A stretch of DNA of 64,000 bases from Ruminococcus sp. Its GTDB lineage: Bacteria > Bacillota > Clostridia > Oscillospirales > Ruminococcaceae. Under the pieces are notes generated by a model. The model saw nothing but the letters and a program-made list of their open reading frames with translations, was not told the DNA's origin and ran no database searches. The stretch is from assembly GCA_021200415.1 (NCBI GenBank), contig JAJQGO010000019.1:62001-126000 (forward strand). The letters are read 5' to 3'. Made by a program: the position numbers and the translations under genes. This document shows, piece by piece, positions 26,100 to 34,236 of the stretch (within the stretch, counting starts at the first letter, position 1; each line of letters opens with the position of its first letter).

Positions 26100-26106
26100 T
26101 GATTTA

Positions 26107-26160
26107 TAGGCAACATCGCACAAAGCCCGCCTGACGGCTTTGCCGCACATCTGCTTATAT
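26107..26160. repeat. Left half of the dispersed palindromic repeat
   Basis: GGCAACATCGCACAAAGC, then CCTGACGGCTTTGCCGCACA and TCTGCTTATAT match the left arm of the copy at 54918-55097. The right half is absent. It lies in the 5' leader of the gene at 26185. Confidence 0.7.
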
Positions 26161-26184
26161 ACACTTTTATTTGGAGGTTTTGAC

Positions 26185-26970
26185 TTGAAAGCCGGCGTTT
26201 CAACATCGTGTCTGTATCCTAAGCTGCTAGAGGAAAGTCTTTACGACCTGACCCTGAACGGAATAACCTCCGTGGAGGTTTTTGTTAATTCTCACTCGGA
26301 GCTTAGAAAAAGCTTCGCCTACGGCATCGCCGATACCCTTAAACGCTTTGAGGCTGACTGCCTGTCCGTTCATCCATTCACCGTAGAAATGGAACACATG
26401 ATGTTCTTCTCCGAATATGAAAGACGCCTTGAGGATATTCTCGAATATTACAAGCTCTACTTTCAGTTCATGAATATAGTCGGCGCGAAAATCTTCGTTT
26501 TCCACGGCGGAAAGGGAAGTCCCACATTCTCCCGTGAGCTTTTCTGCGAGCGTTACCACAAGCTCTATGAGCTTGGCAGACAGTTCGGCGTGACTGTCGC
26601 TGTCGAAAACGTGGCACGCTGTCTCAGCGGCTCATCGGCGTTTATCAGGGATATTTCGGCAATTCTCGGCGATGACTGCGCTTTCGTCCTCGATACAAAG
26701 CAGGCGCTTCGGGCAAGGGAAAATCCCTTCAGCTTTCTTGAAGCAATCGGAAAGAAAATCGCTCACGTGCATATCAGCGATTCCGGCGAGCTTGGGGACT
26801 GCCTTCCCATAGGCAAGGGACGATTTCAGGTGAAAAAATTTCTCGCGCGCGTCAACGAGCTTAACCCCGACTGCGGCATCATCTTAGAGCTTTACAGAAA
26901 CAGCTTCAGAGGTATAAGCGACCTCGTTTTAAGCTTCAATGTACTCAGCAAAATCATTGAATCACTTTAA
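26185..26970 (+). CDS. Sugar phosphate isomerase/epimerase-type TIM barrel (AP endonuclease 2 superfamily)
   Basis: A 261-residue protein. The start is a TTG at 26185, seven bases after GGAGG; a longer frame begins inside the repeat and is unlikely. It begins LKAGVSTSCLYPKLL. Barrel motifs: VEVFVNS, LSVHPFTVEME, KIFVFHGGKGS, VAVENVARC, FVLDTKQALRA, HVHISDSG and GIILELYR. The His, Glu and Asp pattern fits metal-binding members of this superfamily. The reaction is unknown. It is 30 bases upstream of nrdR, probably in the same transcript. Confidence 0.8.
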   Translation: MKAGVSTSCLYPKLLEESLYDLTLNGITSVEVFVNSHSELRKSFAYGIADTLKRFEADCLSVHPFTVEMEHMMFFSEYERRLEDILEYYKLYFQFMNIVGAKIFVFHGGKGSPTFSRELFCERYHKLYELGRQFGVTVAVENVARCLSGSSAFIRDISAILGDDCAFVLDTKQALRARENPFSFLEAIGKKIAHVHISDSGELGDCLPIGKGRFQVKKFLARVNELNPDCGIILELYRNSFRGISDLVLSFNVLSKIIESL

Positions 26971-27000
26971 TTGCCCGTTTGAGGCGGATCGGAGCTTCTT

Positions 27001-27483
27001 ATGAAATGTCCATACTGCGGATTTGACGACTCCAAGGTCGTGGATTCACGTCCGACTGACGAAAAAATCCGTCGGAGAAGAGAATGTATAAAATGTCATG
27101 CGCGCTTTACCACCTACGAGGCTATCGAAAAGCCGCTTCTCATGGTTGAAAAGCGTGACGGAACATTCGAGCCTTTCGACCGCAGCAAGCTGATTAAGGG
27201 CATCTTTACCGCAATCAAGAAAAGACCTGTTACTATTGATCAGGTTTCACGGATTGCGGATTTCGTGGAAAATCATTACGCAAATGAGCTTAAAACAGTT
27301 GCTCCGTCAAAGGAAATCGGTGAAATAATTCTGAATAAGCTCAGGGACATCGATCCTGTTTCGTATATCAGATTCGCCTCCGTATATGAGGATTTCTCCG
27401 ATATTGCCAGCTTTGTGGCTGCTATAAGCGAGCTTGAAAACAGAGAATCCGAGCGTGAAATGCCGCGGGATACTGTTGAATAA
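27001..27483 (+). CDS. nrdR: Transcriptional repressor NrdR
   Basis: A 160-residue protein with a four-Cys zinc ribbon (MKCPYCGFDDSKVVDSR, then RRRECIKCHARFTTYE) and an ATP-cone (VEKRDGTFEPFDRSKLIKGI, then RDIDPVSYIRFASVY). It represses ribonucleotide reductase genes when dATP is bound. Length is standard. No ribosome site stronger than GGAGCTTCTT lies upstream. No NrdR boxes were sought in the window's own promoters. Confidence 0.97.
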   Translation: MKCPYCGFDDSKVVDSRPTDEKIRRRRECIKCHARFTTYEAIEKPLLMVEKRDGTFEPFDRSKLIKGIFTAIKKRPVTIDQVSRIADFVENHYANELKTVAPSKEIGEIILNKLRDIDPVSYIRFASVYEDFSDIASFVAAISELENRESEREMPRDTVE

Positions 27484-27507
27484 ATATTTTATAAAGAGGT
27501 AATTTTT

Positions 27508-27888
27508 ATGAGCTTCATCGAAAACATCATTAACTCCTTCAACGACGACAAAGCGGAAGATTCTTTTACTAAAGAGGATATTCAGAAGTATTCATTTGTC
27601 ATGATGCTTTGCTATCTGATTCCTATTTTGTTTTTTGTGCCAATTATCATTAACGGCAAATCCAAATTCTGCTGCTTCCACGCAAATCAGCAGCTTGCAC
27701 TGCTTGTTATTGAAATCGTAATTGGTATTATCATGTTAATTTTAGGTCTGATACCTGTTATCGGCGCAATTCTTGATTCGCTTTTGTCGCTTGCACTTCT
27801 CTGCGTGGCTGTGTTTATGATGTATGCCGCTTACAAGGGAAAGGCTGTAAGAATCCCATTCGTAGGCAATTTAATCAACATTTTCTGA
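27508..27888 (+). CDS. Small DUF4870/Tic20-like membrane protein
   Basis: A 126-residue protein with a polar N-terminus (residues 1-28) and three or four hydrophobic helices. FCCFHANQQLALLVIEI fits the FHAxQ motif of the DUF4870 family. AAAGAGG precedes the ATG. It ends one base before the convergent DUF4830 gene. Function unknown. Confidence 0.75.
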   Translation: MSFIENIINSFNDDKAEDSFTKEDIQKYSFVMMLCYLIPILFFVPIIINGKSKFCCFHANQQLALLVIEIVIGIIMLILGLIPVIGAILDSLLSLALLCVAVFMMYAAYKGKAVRIPFVGNLINIF

Positions 27889-28317
27889 TTAGCTTACCGC
27901 CATTCTGAGACTGCCTCCGTCCTCACTGTACACCATTGAGGCTACGGCAGTATCGTCGCATACCAACAGCTCTGCCAGAAGCTTCTGACTGTCAGGGCTG
28001 TAATTTTTTACTTCGTAAATATAAAGCTGCGCGTCCCTGCCTGCGTATTCGCGGAGAGGCATTCCCTGTTTGTCCTGAAGCTGCGCGTACTCCTCGTAAA
28101 CATCGGAGAAATCCTCGGGAATTGTTATACTTTTGCTGCAAATCTCCTCAACCTCCCAGCCGTGCAGCGCAAAATATTCAATACGCTCGGAAACGCTTGA
28201 AGCTGATGTATATGCGCTTTCCGGTACTTCATAAGTATTACTTTTACGCGGCATGAGAATTACAGCCGCCGCAAGAACTGCTCCTGCAATAATAAGAATC
28301 TTAATATTTTTATTCAT
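27889..28317 (-). CDS. DUF4830 domain membrane-anchored protein
   Basis: A 142-residue protein with one N-terminal helix (residues 5-23) and an exported domain. The motifs YFALHGWEVEE, IPEDFSDVYEEYAQLQDKQG, REYAGRDAQLYIYEVKNY match DUF4830 as I remember it. No function is known. It is convergent with the DUF4870-like gene, with no spacer, so terminators must lie in the coding ends or be absent. Confidence 0.7.
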   Translation of the reverse strand: MNKNIKILIIAGAVLAAAVILMPRKSNTYEVPESAYTSASSVSERIEYFALHGWEVEEICSKSITIPEDFSDVYEEYAQLQDKQGMPLREYAGRDAQLYIYEVKNYSPDSQKLLAELLVCDDTAVASMVYSEDGGSLRMAVS

Positions 28318-28386
28318 TTTATTTGCCTCCTTGACATTCTAATTTATATTCCCCCGACAATTTCAATATGCCCCGAAAGGAACAAC

Positions 28387-29172
28387 ATGAATCAAATCAG
28401 ACTTGATAAATTTGTATCGGAACGCTCGGAATATTCCCGCAGCCAGATAAAAAATCTTGTGAAAAAGGGCGAAATCCGTATTGACGGAGCTGCCGTAAAA
28501 TCCTCGGATGTGAAAATCGACCCTGAAAATCAGAAAATCACCGTCTGCGGAACGGAGATAATTTACCGTGATAAAACATATATTCTGCTCAATAAGCCTG
28601 CCGGATATGTCTGCTCAACCGACCCCAAGGACGGCAGAATTGTTATGGAGCTGATTCCGCCTCAGCTGCGCACGAAGGGGATGTTTCCTGCGGGGCGATT
28701 GGATAAGGATTCCGTCGGCGCACTGCTGCTCACAGATGACGGCGAGCTTGCCCACAAAATTCTCTCGCCCAAGAGTCATATATCCAAAATATATATTGTG
28801 AAACTTGCCAATTGCTTCGAAAACAATTATATTAACTTATTCAAAAATGGCATCTGCCTGTCGGACGGCTGTCAATGCCTTCCGGCTAAGCTGCGACCCT
28901 CCGAAAAGTCCGAAAAACTGGCGTTTGTCGAGCTTTTTGAAGGCAAATATCATCAGGTAAAGCGAATGTTTTCTTCTGTTGGTAATCATGTTGACTTTTT
29001 AATGAGAATTTCCCTCGGAAATCTTGTTTTGCCCGAAAAACTGGGGATTGGAGAGTCTATGGAATTATTGCACAAAGATGTTGAAAACTTGTTCCGGACG
29101 CCCGATTTTGACGATTTTTGCCGCGAATTTGACCGCAATTTTTCGGCAATTGTGATAAAGAAATTGATATAA
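28387..29172 (+). CDS. RsuA/RluB-family rRNA pseudouridine synthase
   Basis: A 261-residue protein. An S4 RNA-binding domain lies at residues 1-60 (IRLDKFVSERSEYSRSQIKNLVKKGEIRIDG). The catalytic domain contains PAGRLDKDSVGALLLTDDGEL, with the catalytic Asp in RLDKDS, and LFEGKYHQVKRMFSSVG. Members modify 16S U516 or 23S sites; which one is not clear. The C-terminal 30 residues (FRTPDFDDFCREFDRN) exceed the usual family end. AAAGG precedes the ATG. Confidence 0.88.
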   Translation: MNQIRLDKFVSERSEYSRSQIKNLVKKGEIRIDGAAVKSSDVKIDPENQKITVCGTEIIYRDKTYILLNKPAGYVCSTDPKDGRIVMELIPPQLRTKGMFPAGRLDKDSVGALLLTDDGELAHKILSPKSHISKIYIVKLANCFENNYINLFKNGICLSDGCQCLPAKLRPSEKSEKLAFVELFEGKYHQVKRMFSSVGNHVDFLMRISLGNLVLPEKLGIGESMELLHKDVENLFRTPDFDDFCREFDRNFSAIVIKKLI

Positions 29173-29190
29173 CTTTGGCAAATTAGCATC

Positions 29191-29219
29191 TTGCAAAATC
29201 TTTGAAAATTTGGTATTAT
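29191..29219 (+). promoter_or_regulatory. Sigma-A promoter of the sugar ABC ATPase gene
   Basis: TTGCAA 29191-29196, a 17-bp spacer, TATTAT 29214-29219, 65 bases before the ATG. Confidence 0.65.
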
Positions 29220-29284
29220 ATTAGTATCGCTGATAGTATAGTTAATGTATCGGCAAGAAATATTGAACTGGAGGACTGGATTTA

Positions 29285-30424
29285 ATGGCAGGCTTAACAC
29301 TTAAAGGCATTTATAAAAAATATCCGGGCGGCGTAGTGGCTGTTAAGGATGTAAATTTAGAGATCAAAGATAAGGAATTTATCGTTCTTGTTGGACCTTC
29401 GGGCTGCGGAAAGTCAACTACTCTCCGTATGATCGCAGGACTTGAGGAGATTTCTGAAGGCGAGCTTTATATCGGAGATCGTCTCGTAAACGATATTGCT
29501 CCTAAGGACAGAGATATCGCAATGGTATTCCAGAACTATGCTCTCTATCCTCACATGACTGTTTTCGAAAACATGGCTTTCGGACTCAAGCTTCGTAAGG
29601 TTCCGAAGGACGAAATCGAAAGAAAGGTTAACGAGGCAGCTAAGATTCTCGACCTTACTCACCTTCTCGACAGAAAGCCGAAGGCTATGTCAGGTGGTCA
29701 GCGTCAGAGAGTTGCTCTCGGACGTGCTATCGTTCGTTCACCTCAGGTATTCCTTCTCGACGAGCCTCTTTCAAACCTCGACGCTAAGCTCCGTGCGCAG
29801 ATGAGAACCGAAATTTCAAAGATTCATAAGAAGCTCGGAACTACATTTATTTACGTAACTCATGACCAGACTGAGGCTATGACAATGGGCGACAGAATCG
29901 TTTGTATGAAGGACGGTATTGTTCAGCAGGTTGATACTCCTCAGGTGCTTTATGAGAATCCTGTAAATAAGTTTGTTGCAGGATTCCTTGGATCACCTCA
30001 GATGAACTTCATCGACGCTGTTCTCAAGAAGGCAAACGGTACGTATTACGTTGAATTCGGCTCAGAGGATACTAAGACCTCAAGAGGCGTTAAGTACACA
30101 ATCGAGGTTCCCGAAGCTAAGGTAAACGAGGAGCTTGCAAACTTCGTTGACAAGGAGGTTATCCTCGGTATCCGTCCGGAGAGCATTCACGATGAGGAAA
30201 TGTATCTCTCAAACGCTACAACCGGTGTAATTAACGCTCAGGTTGAAATCACAGAAATGATGGGTGCTGAAACATATCTCTACCTCGTATGCGAAGGTAT
30301 TCCGCTTACAGCAAGAGTTAGCCCTCGTTCAACTGCAAGACCGCAGGACGAAATCAAGGTTGCTCTTGATCCTAACAGAATCCATATCTTTGATAAGGAA
30401 ACTGAAAATACAATTATCAACTGA
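29285..30424 (+). CDS. Carbohydrate ABC transporter ATPase, UgpC/MsmX/MalK type
   Basis: A 379-residue ATPase. Walker [12 protein letters not shown]-loop [20 protein letters not shown], signature [15 protein letters not shown], Walker [17 protein letters not shown] and the switch His [10 protein letters not shown] are all present. Residues 240-379 form the OB-like regulatory domain ([12 protein letters not shown]). No permease or binding-protein gene is adjacent, so it may be the shared multi-substrate ATPase (MsmX) serving several sugar importers. Coding sequence has a biased, highly expressed look. GGAGGA lies upstream. A strong terminator follows. Confidence 0.92.
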   Translation: MAGLTLKGIYKKYPGGVVAVKDVNLEIKDKEFIVLVGPSGCGKSTTLRMIAGLEEISEGELYIGDRLVNDIAPKDRDIAMVFQNYALYPHMTVFENMAFGLKLRKVPKDEIERKVNEAAKILDLTHLLDRKPKAMSGGQRQRVALGRAIVRSPQVFLLDEPLSNLDAKLRAQMRTEISKIHKKLGTTFIYVTHDQTEAMTMGDRIVCMKDGIVQQVDTPQVLYENPVNKFVAGFLGSPQMNFIDAVLKKANGTYYVEFGSEDTKTSRGVKYTIEVPEAKVNEELANFVDKEVILGIRPESIHDEEMYLSNATTGVINAQVEITEMMGAETYLYLVCEGIPLTARVSPRSTARPQDEIKVALDPNRIHIFDKETENTIIN

Positions 30425-30565
30425 TTTTGAAATTCCCAAATTCGATCCTTTTTCCCTAAGGCACGCTTGTTGACGTCGTTTTGAATGTTGTTGTCATTGT
30501 TAATTCCGTTTGTTTCAATTACGTGTGCTTTAGACATCCTTTCTTTATGGATCGGATAAATCACC

Positions 30566-30599
30566 AAAAACCGCAGGATATGCCCTGCGGTTTTTTATT
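30566..30599. terminator. Bidirectional-looking terminator after the sugar ATPase
   Basis: AAAAACCGCAGG and CCTGCGGTTTTTT form a symmetrical stem with a 6-base loop. Confidence 0.85.
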
Positions 30600-30631
30600 T
30601 TGCGTCATGATTCGCAATATTATCCTATTAT

Positions 30632-30825
30632 TTTTCCACAATGCGCCGTAAAGTTTTCCACAGGCTGTTGAAAGTGGTGTTGAATCGTTCGTGGACAAAT
30701 GTTGAAAACTCTGTGGAAAGTGTGGAAAGCCACGTAATATGCAGTTTTTTACAGGTCTGAAAAGTTGAAAGCCTGTGTGGATAATTGGGGAAAAGAAGTT
30801 AATAATAAACTTACATTGTGGAAAA
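30632..30825. promoter_or_regulatory. Cluster of seven DnaA-box-like 9-mers
   Basis: TTTTCCACA at 30632 and 30654 on the plus strand; on the minus strand TTGTCCACG (30690-30698), CTTTCCACA (30712-30720 and 30721-30729), the consensus TTATCCACA (30776-30784) and TTTTCCACA (30817-30825). Two boxes point one way and five the other. The 440-base gap 30425-30864 otherwise contains the terminator and no convincing gene. dnaA, dnaN, rpmH or gidA are not in the window, so this is more likely a DnaA-binding cluster away from the origin than oriC itself. Confidence 0.6.
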
Positions 30826-30864
30826 CTCGTCCGCAATAAAATCAAGGTAAAGGAATTGATAAAT

Positions 30865-31215
30865 ATGAAAAAGCTTATTGCAGCAAGCGCGGCGCTTTTG
30901 ATGATATGCATGACATTCACGGGCTGCGGCGCAGAGGAAAATTCATCGGATAACAGCGACAATACATCGTCAACCTCCGAGGCAGCTGACAATATCGAGG
31001 AAACCGAGGAAAGCTCCGACGAATCCGAAACGGATACTATGGACGACACCGGGAGTAGTGATGCCGCTGGAGATTACGTAAGCGGCGTTATCGGGGGAGC
31101 TGAATCCGCAGGGGAGGATCTTGTAAGCGGCGTCGGTGATGCCGCGCAGGATATTATTGACGGCGTTGAGGGTGATGACGAGGACAGCGAAAGCTCCGAA
31201 GAAAGCGACCGATAA
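30865..31215 (+). CDS. Small acidic lipoprotein
   Basis: A 116-residue protein with lipoprotein signal MKKLIAASAALLMICMTFTGCG; the lipid Cys is at residue 21. The rest is mainly Ser, Asp, Glu and Thr, with one Gly/Ala stretch (SGVIGGAESAGEDLVSGVGDAAQDIIDG). No folded domain is recognised. The start at 30865 is chosen for AAGGAATTG upstream and the signal peptide. It is downstream of the DnaA-box cluster and upstream of a palindromic repeat copy. Confidence 0.7.
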   Translation: MKKLIAASAALLMICMTFTGCGAEENSSDNSDNTSSTSEAADNIEETEESSDESETDTMDDTGSSDAAGDYVSGVIGGAESAGEDLVSGVGDAAQDIIDGVEGDDEDSESSEESDR

Positions 31216-31224
31216 TTTTCAAAT

Positions 31225-31302
31225 TTAAGGTAACACCGCACGAAGATTGTCGTGCAGATGCGCGGCAAAGCCGTCAGGCGTGCTTTGTGCGGTGTTGCCT
31301 AA
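31225..31302. repeat. 78-bp copy of the dispersed palindromic repeat, internally deleted and inverted
   Basis: TTAAGGTAACACCGCACGAAG at the left and CTTTGTGCGGTGTTGCCTAA at the right are inverted termini. The inside equals the right arm joined straight to the left arm of the 180-bp copies, in opposite orientation, with about 100 bp missing. Confidence 0.8.
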
Positions 31303-31333
31303 GGGCGGCTTCAACCGCCTTTACATATTTTTA

Positions 31334-31362
31334 TTGACATTGACGTTTTTTTGCTATATAAT
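31334..31362 (+). promoter_or_regulatory. Perfect sigma-A promoter of zinc-ribbon protein gene
   Basis: TTGACA 31334-31339, a 17-bp spacer, TATAAT 31357-31362. A small GGCGG/CCGCC hairpin lies just upstream (31304-31319). The 5' leader is about 115 bases. Confidence 0.9.
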
Positions 31363-31482
31363 ATAATTGTGTTATTGCAGGCAGTATCATACAGCGTTTT
31401 TCTTGTATTGCCTCTGAACACGGACTCAGGGATTCCTTGGGTCATGGCAGCACCGCACTAACTTATCAGGAGGTTATTATAT

Positions 31483-32661
31483 ATGATTTGTAAAAATTGC
31501 GGAAAAGAACTTTCAAGTAATGCTAAGTTCTGTACAAAATGCGGATCTAAAACAGAACTGGGCGATATGACTTCGGCTGAAACACAGTCCGCCGAGGTAA
31601 ATCCGGATTCAGTGTCTGAACCGGAATCAGAATCTACATACGATTCAGCCGCTTCATCAGGCAGCGACTATACCGAACCTGCGGAAAATACAGGAGCTGC
31701 CGCCGATATTATTCAGAATGACGGCTTCAGCAGCGGCGATACGGAATATATTCCGGCTGAACCCGAGCCTGCCGCACCCGCAAAGCTTACCGCAGGAAGA
31801 GTTACAGGAGCTGTGGCAGTATCAATTCTTACTGTGATTTTCCTGATTCTGTTCAACCTTATTTTCTGCACCCGAATCGGATTAAGCAGCGATATTGTGA
31901 AAAGCTCCGCCGATTCCCTGAGCATGGAAACTATACTTGAGCTTAGCTATGACGACAATCAGACCGTCGCTGAATACATTTATGATAACATCGACAGTAA
32001 ATTTATCTCCGAAAGCGGAATGGAATGCAAGGATCTGAAAAGCATAATCATCAAGTCGGATTTAAAGTCCTTTATCGCTGACAGAGCAGAGAGCTATGCG
32101 GCTTATCTCATTAACGGCTCGAAGTCGAAGGATCCGTCCCTGACCGCAGATGAAATAACAGAATTTTTCCAAGATAACGAGGATGTTTTCGAGGAAGAGC
32201 TTGGCTACGTCTACGGCATGACGAAGGAGGATTATTCCGAGCTTACAAGCTCCCTTGAGGACGAGGATTTTGACGAGGCACTTTCAGTCGGAAACCTGAA
32301 AAATTTACATCTTATATTTTCATTTATCACAATCGGCGTGCTTCTTGCAATTGTAATTCTCCTGTTCATCTGGATTGCGATTATCCTTGACAAGAATTAC
32401 AAGCACATTATGGGATTCATCGGAAACAATCTGCTTATTGCGGGTATTATTTTCCTTGTACCGTCGGTTGTATTCCTCATCGGTTCATCCATAGCAGCCG
32501 TTTATGGCGGAAGTGCTATAGCCTACATCTGCGCAAAGATGCTTCTCCCGTTCGCAGCAGTTGCAGCCTGCACAGGAGTGTTTGAGATTATTGTTGCCGT
32601 TATATTCAAGAAAATCAAAAAGCATATCAAGAAAACTCAGGTTAAGCTTCTTGCAAGATAA
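31483..32661 (+). CDS. Zinc-ribbon integral membrane protein
   Basis: A 392-residue protein. Residues 1-25 are a zinc ribbon (MICKNCGKELSSNAKFCTKCGSK). An acidic Ser/Glu linker follows to residue 100, then one helix (about 108-130), an extracellular helical domain, and three helices at the C-terminus (about 285-310, 322-345, 352-380). I do not know its function. The architecture is close to many Clostridial zinc-ribbon membrane proteins and like the protein at 12334. AGGAGG precedes the ATG. Confidence 0.75.
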   Translation: MICKNCGKELSSNAKFCTKCGSKTELGDMTSAETQSAEVNPDSVSEPESESTYDSAASSGSDYTEPAENTGAAADIIQNDGFSSGDTEYIPAEPEPAAPAKLTAGRVTGAVAVSILTVIFLILFNLIFCTRIGLSSDIVKSSADSLSMETILELSYDDNQTVAEYIYDNIDSKFISESGMECKDLKSIIIKSDLKSFIADRAESYAAYLINGSKSKDPSLTADEITEFFQDNEDVFEEELGYVYGMTKEDYSELTSSLEDEDFDEALSVGNLKNLHLIFSFITIGVLLAIVILLFIWIAIILDKNYKHIMGFIGNNLLIAGIIFLVPSVVFLIGSSIAAVYGGSAIAYICAKMLLPFAAVAACTGVFEIIVAVIFKKIKKHIKKTQVKLLAR

Positions 32662-32671
32662 ATAAATTCAT

Positions 32672-32681
32672 TTTTCGACAA
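32672..32681 (-). promoter_or_regulatory. Spo0A-binding site (0A box) upstream of spo0A
   Basis: On the minus strand TTGTCGAAAA, a match to the 0A box core TGTCGAA. It lies 128 bases before the spo0A ATG, upstream of a weak promoter (TTGATA 32749, 17 bp, TTAAGA 32772). This suggests autoregulation. Confidence 0.6.
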
Positions 32682-32808
32682 CCTTTTTATTAACAACTAT
32701 TTAGCCCTCTTTTCACTTCTATTTTACCTTTAAACTAAAAATCAGCTATTGATAAATGGCGATTGTCTGTGTTAAGATTAGAACGTAGAACAAAGGAGGT
32801 CTAAAAAA

Positions 32809-33564
32809 ATGAACAACAAAATAAAAGTACTTATCGGTGATGATTCTGCGGAAAGCGGCGTTAGCATAGCGAATAAGCTCCGCGAAAGAGGATTATACGC
32901 CTACACAAGGCGAAAGGACTGTAATGTTATCCTCGATTCCATCAAGAATGATCCTCCCGATGTGGCGGTTATTGATGTTTCCGCTCAGAACGGCGACGCT
33001 GTGTCACTCATGAAGCGGGCAAGAGAGCTGAACGGAAAATGCCCTGCATTTATCATTACTTCCGCCTACGACAACGAATTTATCGAGCATCAGGTTATGG
33101 AAAACGGTGCGGCGAGGTTTCTTCTCCGACCCTACAGCGCGGAGGATCTTCTCAGCGCCATAAATGCCTGTCTCGGGGATAGAGCTGCCGCCTATAACGA
33201 CGACATGGAAATCGTTGTAACCGACATTATCCATCAGCTCGGCGTCCCCGCCCACATCAAGGGCTATCATTACCTGAGAACGGCAATTCTCTATTCCATC
33301 GAGGATAAAAATCTTCTCGACAGCGTTACTAAGCTCCTCTATCCTACGGTTGCGGAAATATACAACACAACCTCATCAAGGGTGGAAAGAGCCATACGCC
33401 ACGCTATTGAAATCGCATGGGACAGAGGAAATGTTGACACGCTCAATTCCTTTTTCGGCTACACTGTGGATACCGGAAAGGGAAAGCCCACCAATTCCGA
33501 GTTTATCGCCCTTATTACGGATAAGCTGCGGCTGCGCTATAAGGCTGCTCTTAAAAGAGCCTGA
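32809..33564 (+). CDS. spo0A: Stage 0 sporulation master regulator Spo0A
   Basis: A 251-residue response regulator. The C-terminal domain is unmistakable: [21 protein letters not shown], then [21 protein letters not shown] and [17 protein letters not shown]. The receiver keeps the acidic pair D11/D12 and the phosphorylation Asp D56 (VAVIDV), Ser85 at the switch position, but Arg107 (LLRPYS) replaces the near-invariant Lys, and the Pro after D56 is gone. Phosphorylated Spo0A drives entry into sporulation and solvent or stress pathways. AAAGGAGG precedes the ATG. It is monocistronic with an upstream 0A box. Confidence 0.96.
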   Translation: MNNKIKVLIGDDSAESGVSIANKLRERGLYAYTRRKDCNVILDSIKNDPPDVAVIDVSAQNGDAVSLMKRARELNGKCPAFIITSAYDNEFIEHQVMENGAARFLLRPYSAEDLLSAINACLGDRAAAYNDDMEIVVTDIIHQLGVPAHIKGYHYLRTAILYSIEDKNLLDSVTKLLYPTVAEIYNTTSSRVERAIRHAIEIAWDRGNVDTLNSFFGYTVDTGKGKPTNSEFIALITDKLRLRYKAALKRA

Positions 33565-33666
33565 CGTGGCGTTCGGCTTGTGATAATTTCGGAGGGTGGA
33601 GCATAATTATGAATACGGCAGCGGCAGCTCAACACTGCCCAAAGCCAAGCTTTAGGAGGAATTATC

Positions 33667-34176
33667 ATGAGCTTTAAAAAAATTCAGCTTTCTGAGCTGA
33701 CCTTTAATCCGTTCGACCTTATCGGAAAGGGCTGGATGCTCCTGACCGGCGGCAGCACGGATAATTTCAACACTATGACCGCCTCATGGGGACAAATGGG
33801 CGTTCTCTGGGGAAAGGATGTTCTGACCTGCTATATCAGACCGAACAGATATACCTATGAGTTCGTTGAAAATAACGAGTATTTCACTGCGTCTTTTCTC
33901 GGTGAGCAATACAGAAAAGCGCTGTCCTTCTGTGGATCTCATTCCGGCAGAGACTGCGACAAGGCTAAGGAGGCAGGAATTACTCCTGTTGAATTTGACG
34001 GATGCACAGGCTTTGAGGAATCCAATATGGTGTTCGTGTGCAAAAAGCTTTACTACTACGACATGAAGGAGGATTCGTTCATCTCCGACGACGGCATTGT
34101 TGAAAAGCACTACAATCCCGATCCGCTCCACAGAGCGTATATCGCGGAAATTACCGCTGTTTACGTAAAGGAATAA
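33667..34176 (+). CDS. Flavin reductase-like (FMN-binding split barrel) protein
   Basis: A 169-residue protein. NPFDLIGKGWMLLTGGSTDNFNTMTASWGQMGVLWGKDVLTCYIRPNRYT is the flavin reductase-like domain start (TMTASW binds flavin). FTASFLGEQYRKALSFCGSHSGRDCDK matches the middle. These proteins bind FMN and reduce flavins or act on small redox substrates; the partner is unknown. AGGAGG precedes the ATG. A 22-codon ORF (33609-33677) upstream was not accepted. A terminator follows. Confidence 0.85.
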   Translation: MSFKKIQLSELTFNPFDLIGKGWMLLTGGSTDNFNTMTASWGQMGVLWGKDVLTCYIRPNRYTYEFVENNEYFTASFLGEQYRKALSFCGSHSGRDCDKAKEAGITPVEFDGCTGFEESNMVFVCKKLYYYDMKEDSFISDDGIVEKHYNPDPLHRAYIAEITAVYVKE

Positions 34177-34190
34177 TTTTGCCAAAACGA

Positions 34191-34220
34191 AAGGTCTGTT
34201 CATATGAGCAGACCTTTTTT
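34191..34220 (+). terminator. Intrinsic terminator of the flavin reductase-like gene
   Basis: AAGGTCTG and CAGACCTTTTTT around a 10-base loop. Confidence 0.85.
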
Positions 34221-34236
34221 AATATATGCTTAGTTA

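Noticed and set aside
30280-30537. Minus-strand ORF starting MSKAHVIETNG, partly antisense to the sugar ATPase gene
   Set aside because: The GG of the ribosome-like site touches the ATG, there is no promoter, and most of the frame is antisense to a conserved gene. It may be a remnant, but I cannot support it as a gene.
30632-30825. Chromosomal replication origin
   Set aside because: DnaA boxes are clustered, but no dnaA, dnaN, rpmH or parAB is nearby, and gene strand orientation does not change at this point. Kept only as a DnaA-box cluster.
33609-33677. 22-codon ORF with GGAGG before it, overlapping the start of the flavin reductase-like gene
   Set aside because: Composition is not that of a known leader peptide, and it covers the ribosome site of the next gene without any attenuator structure.
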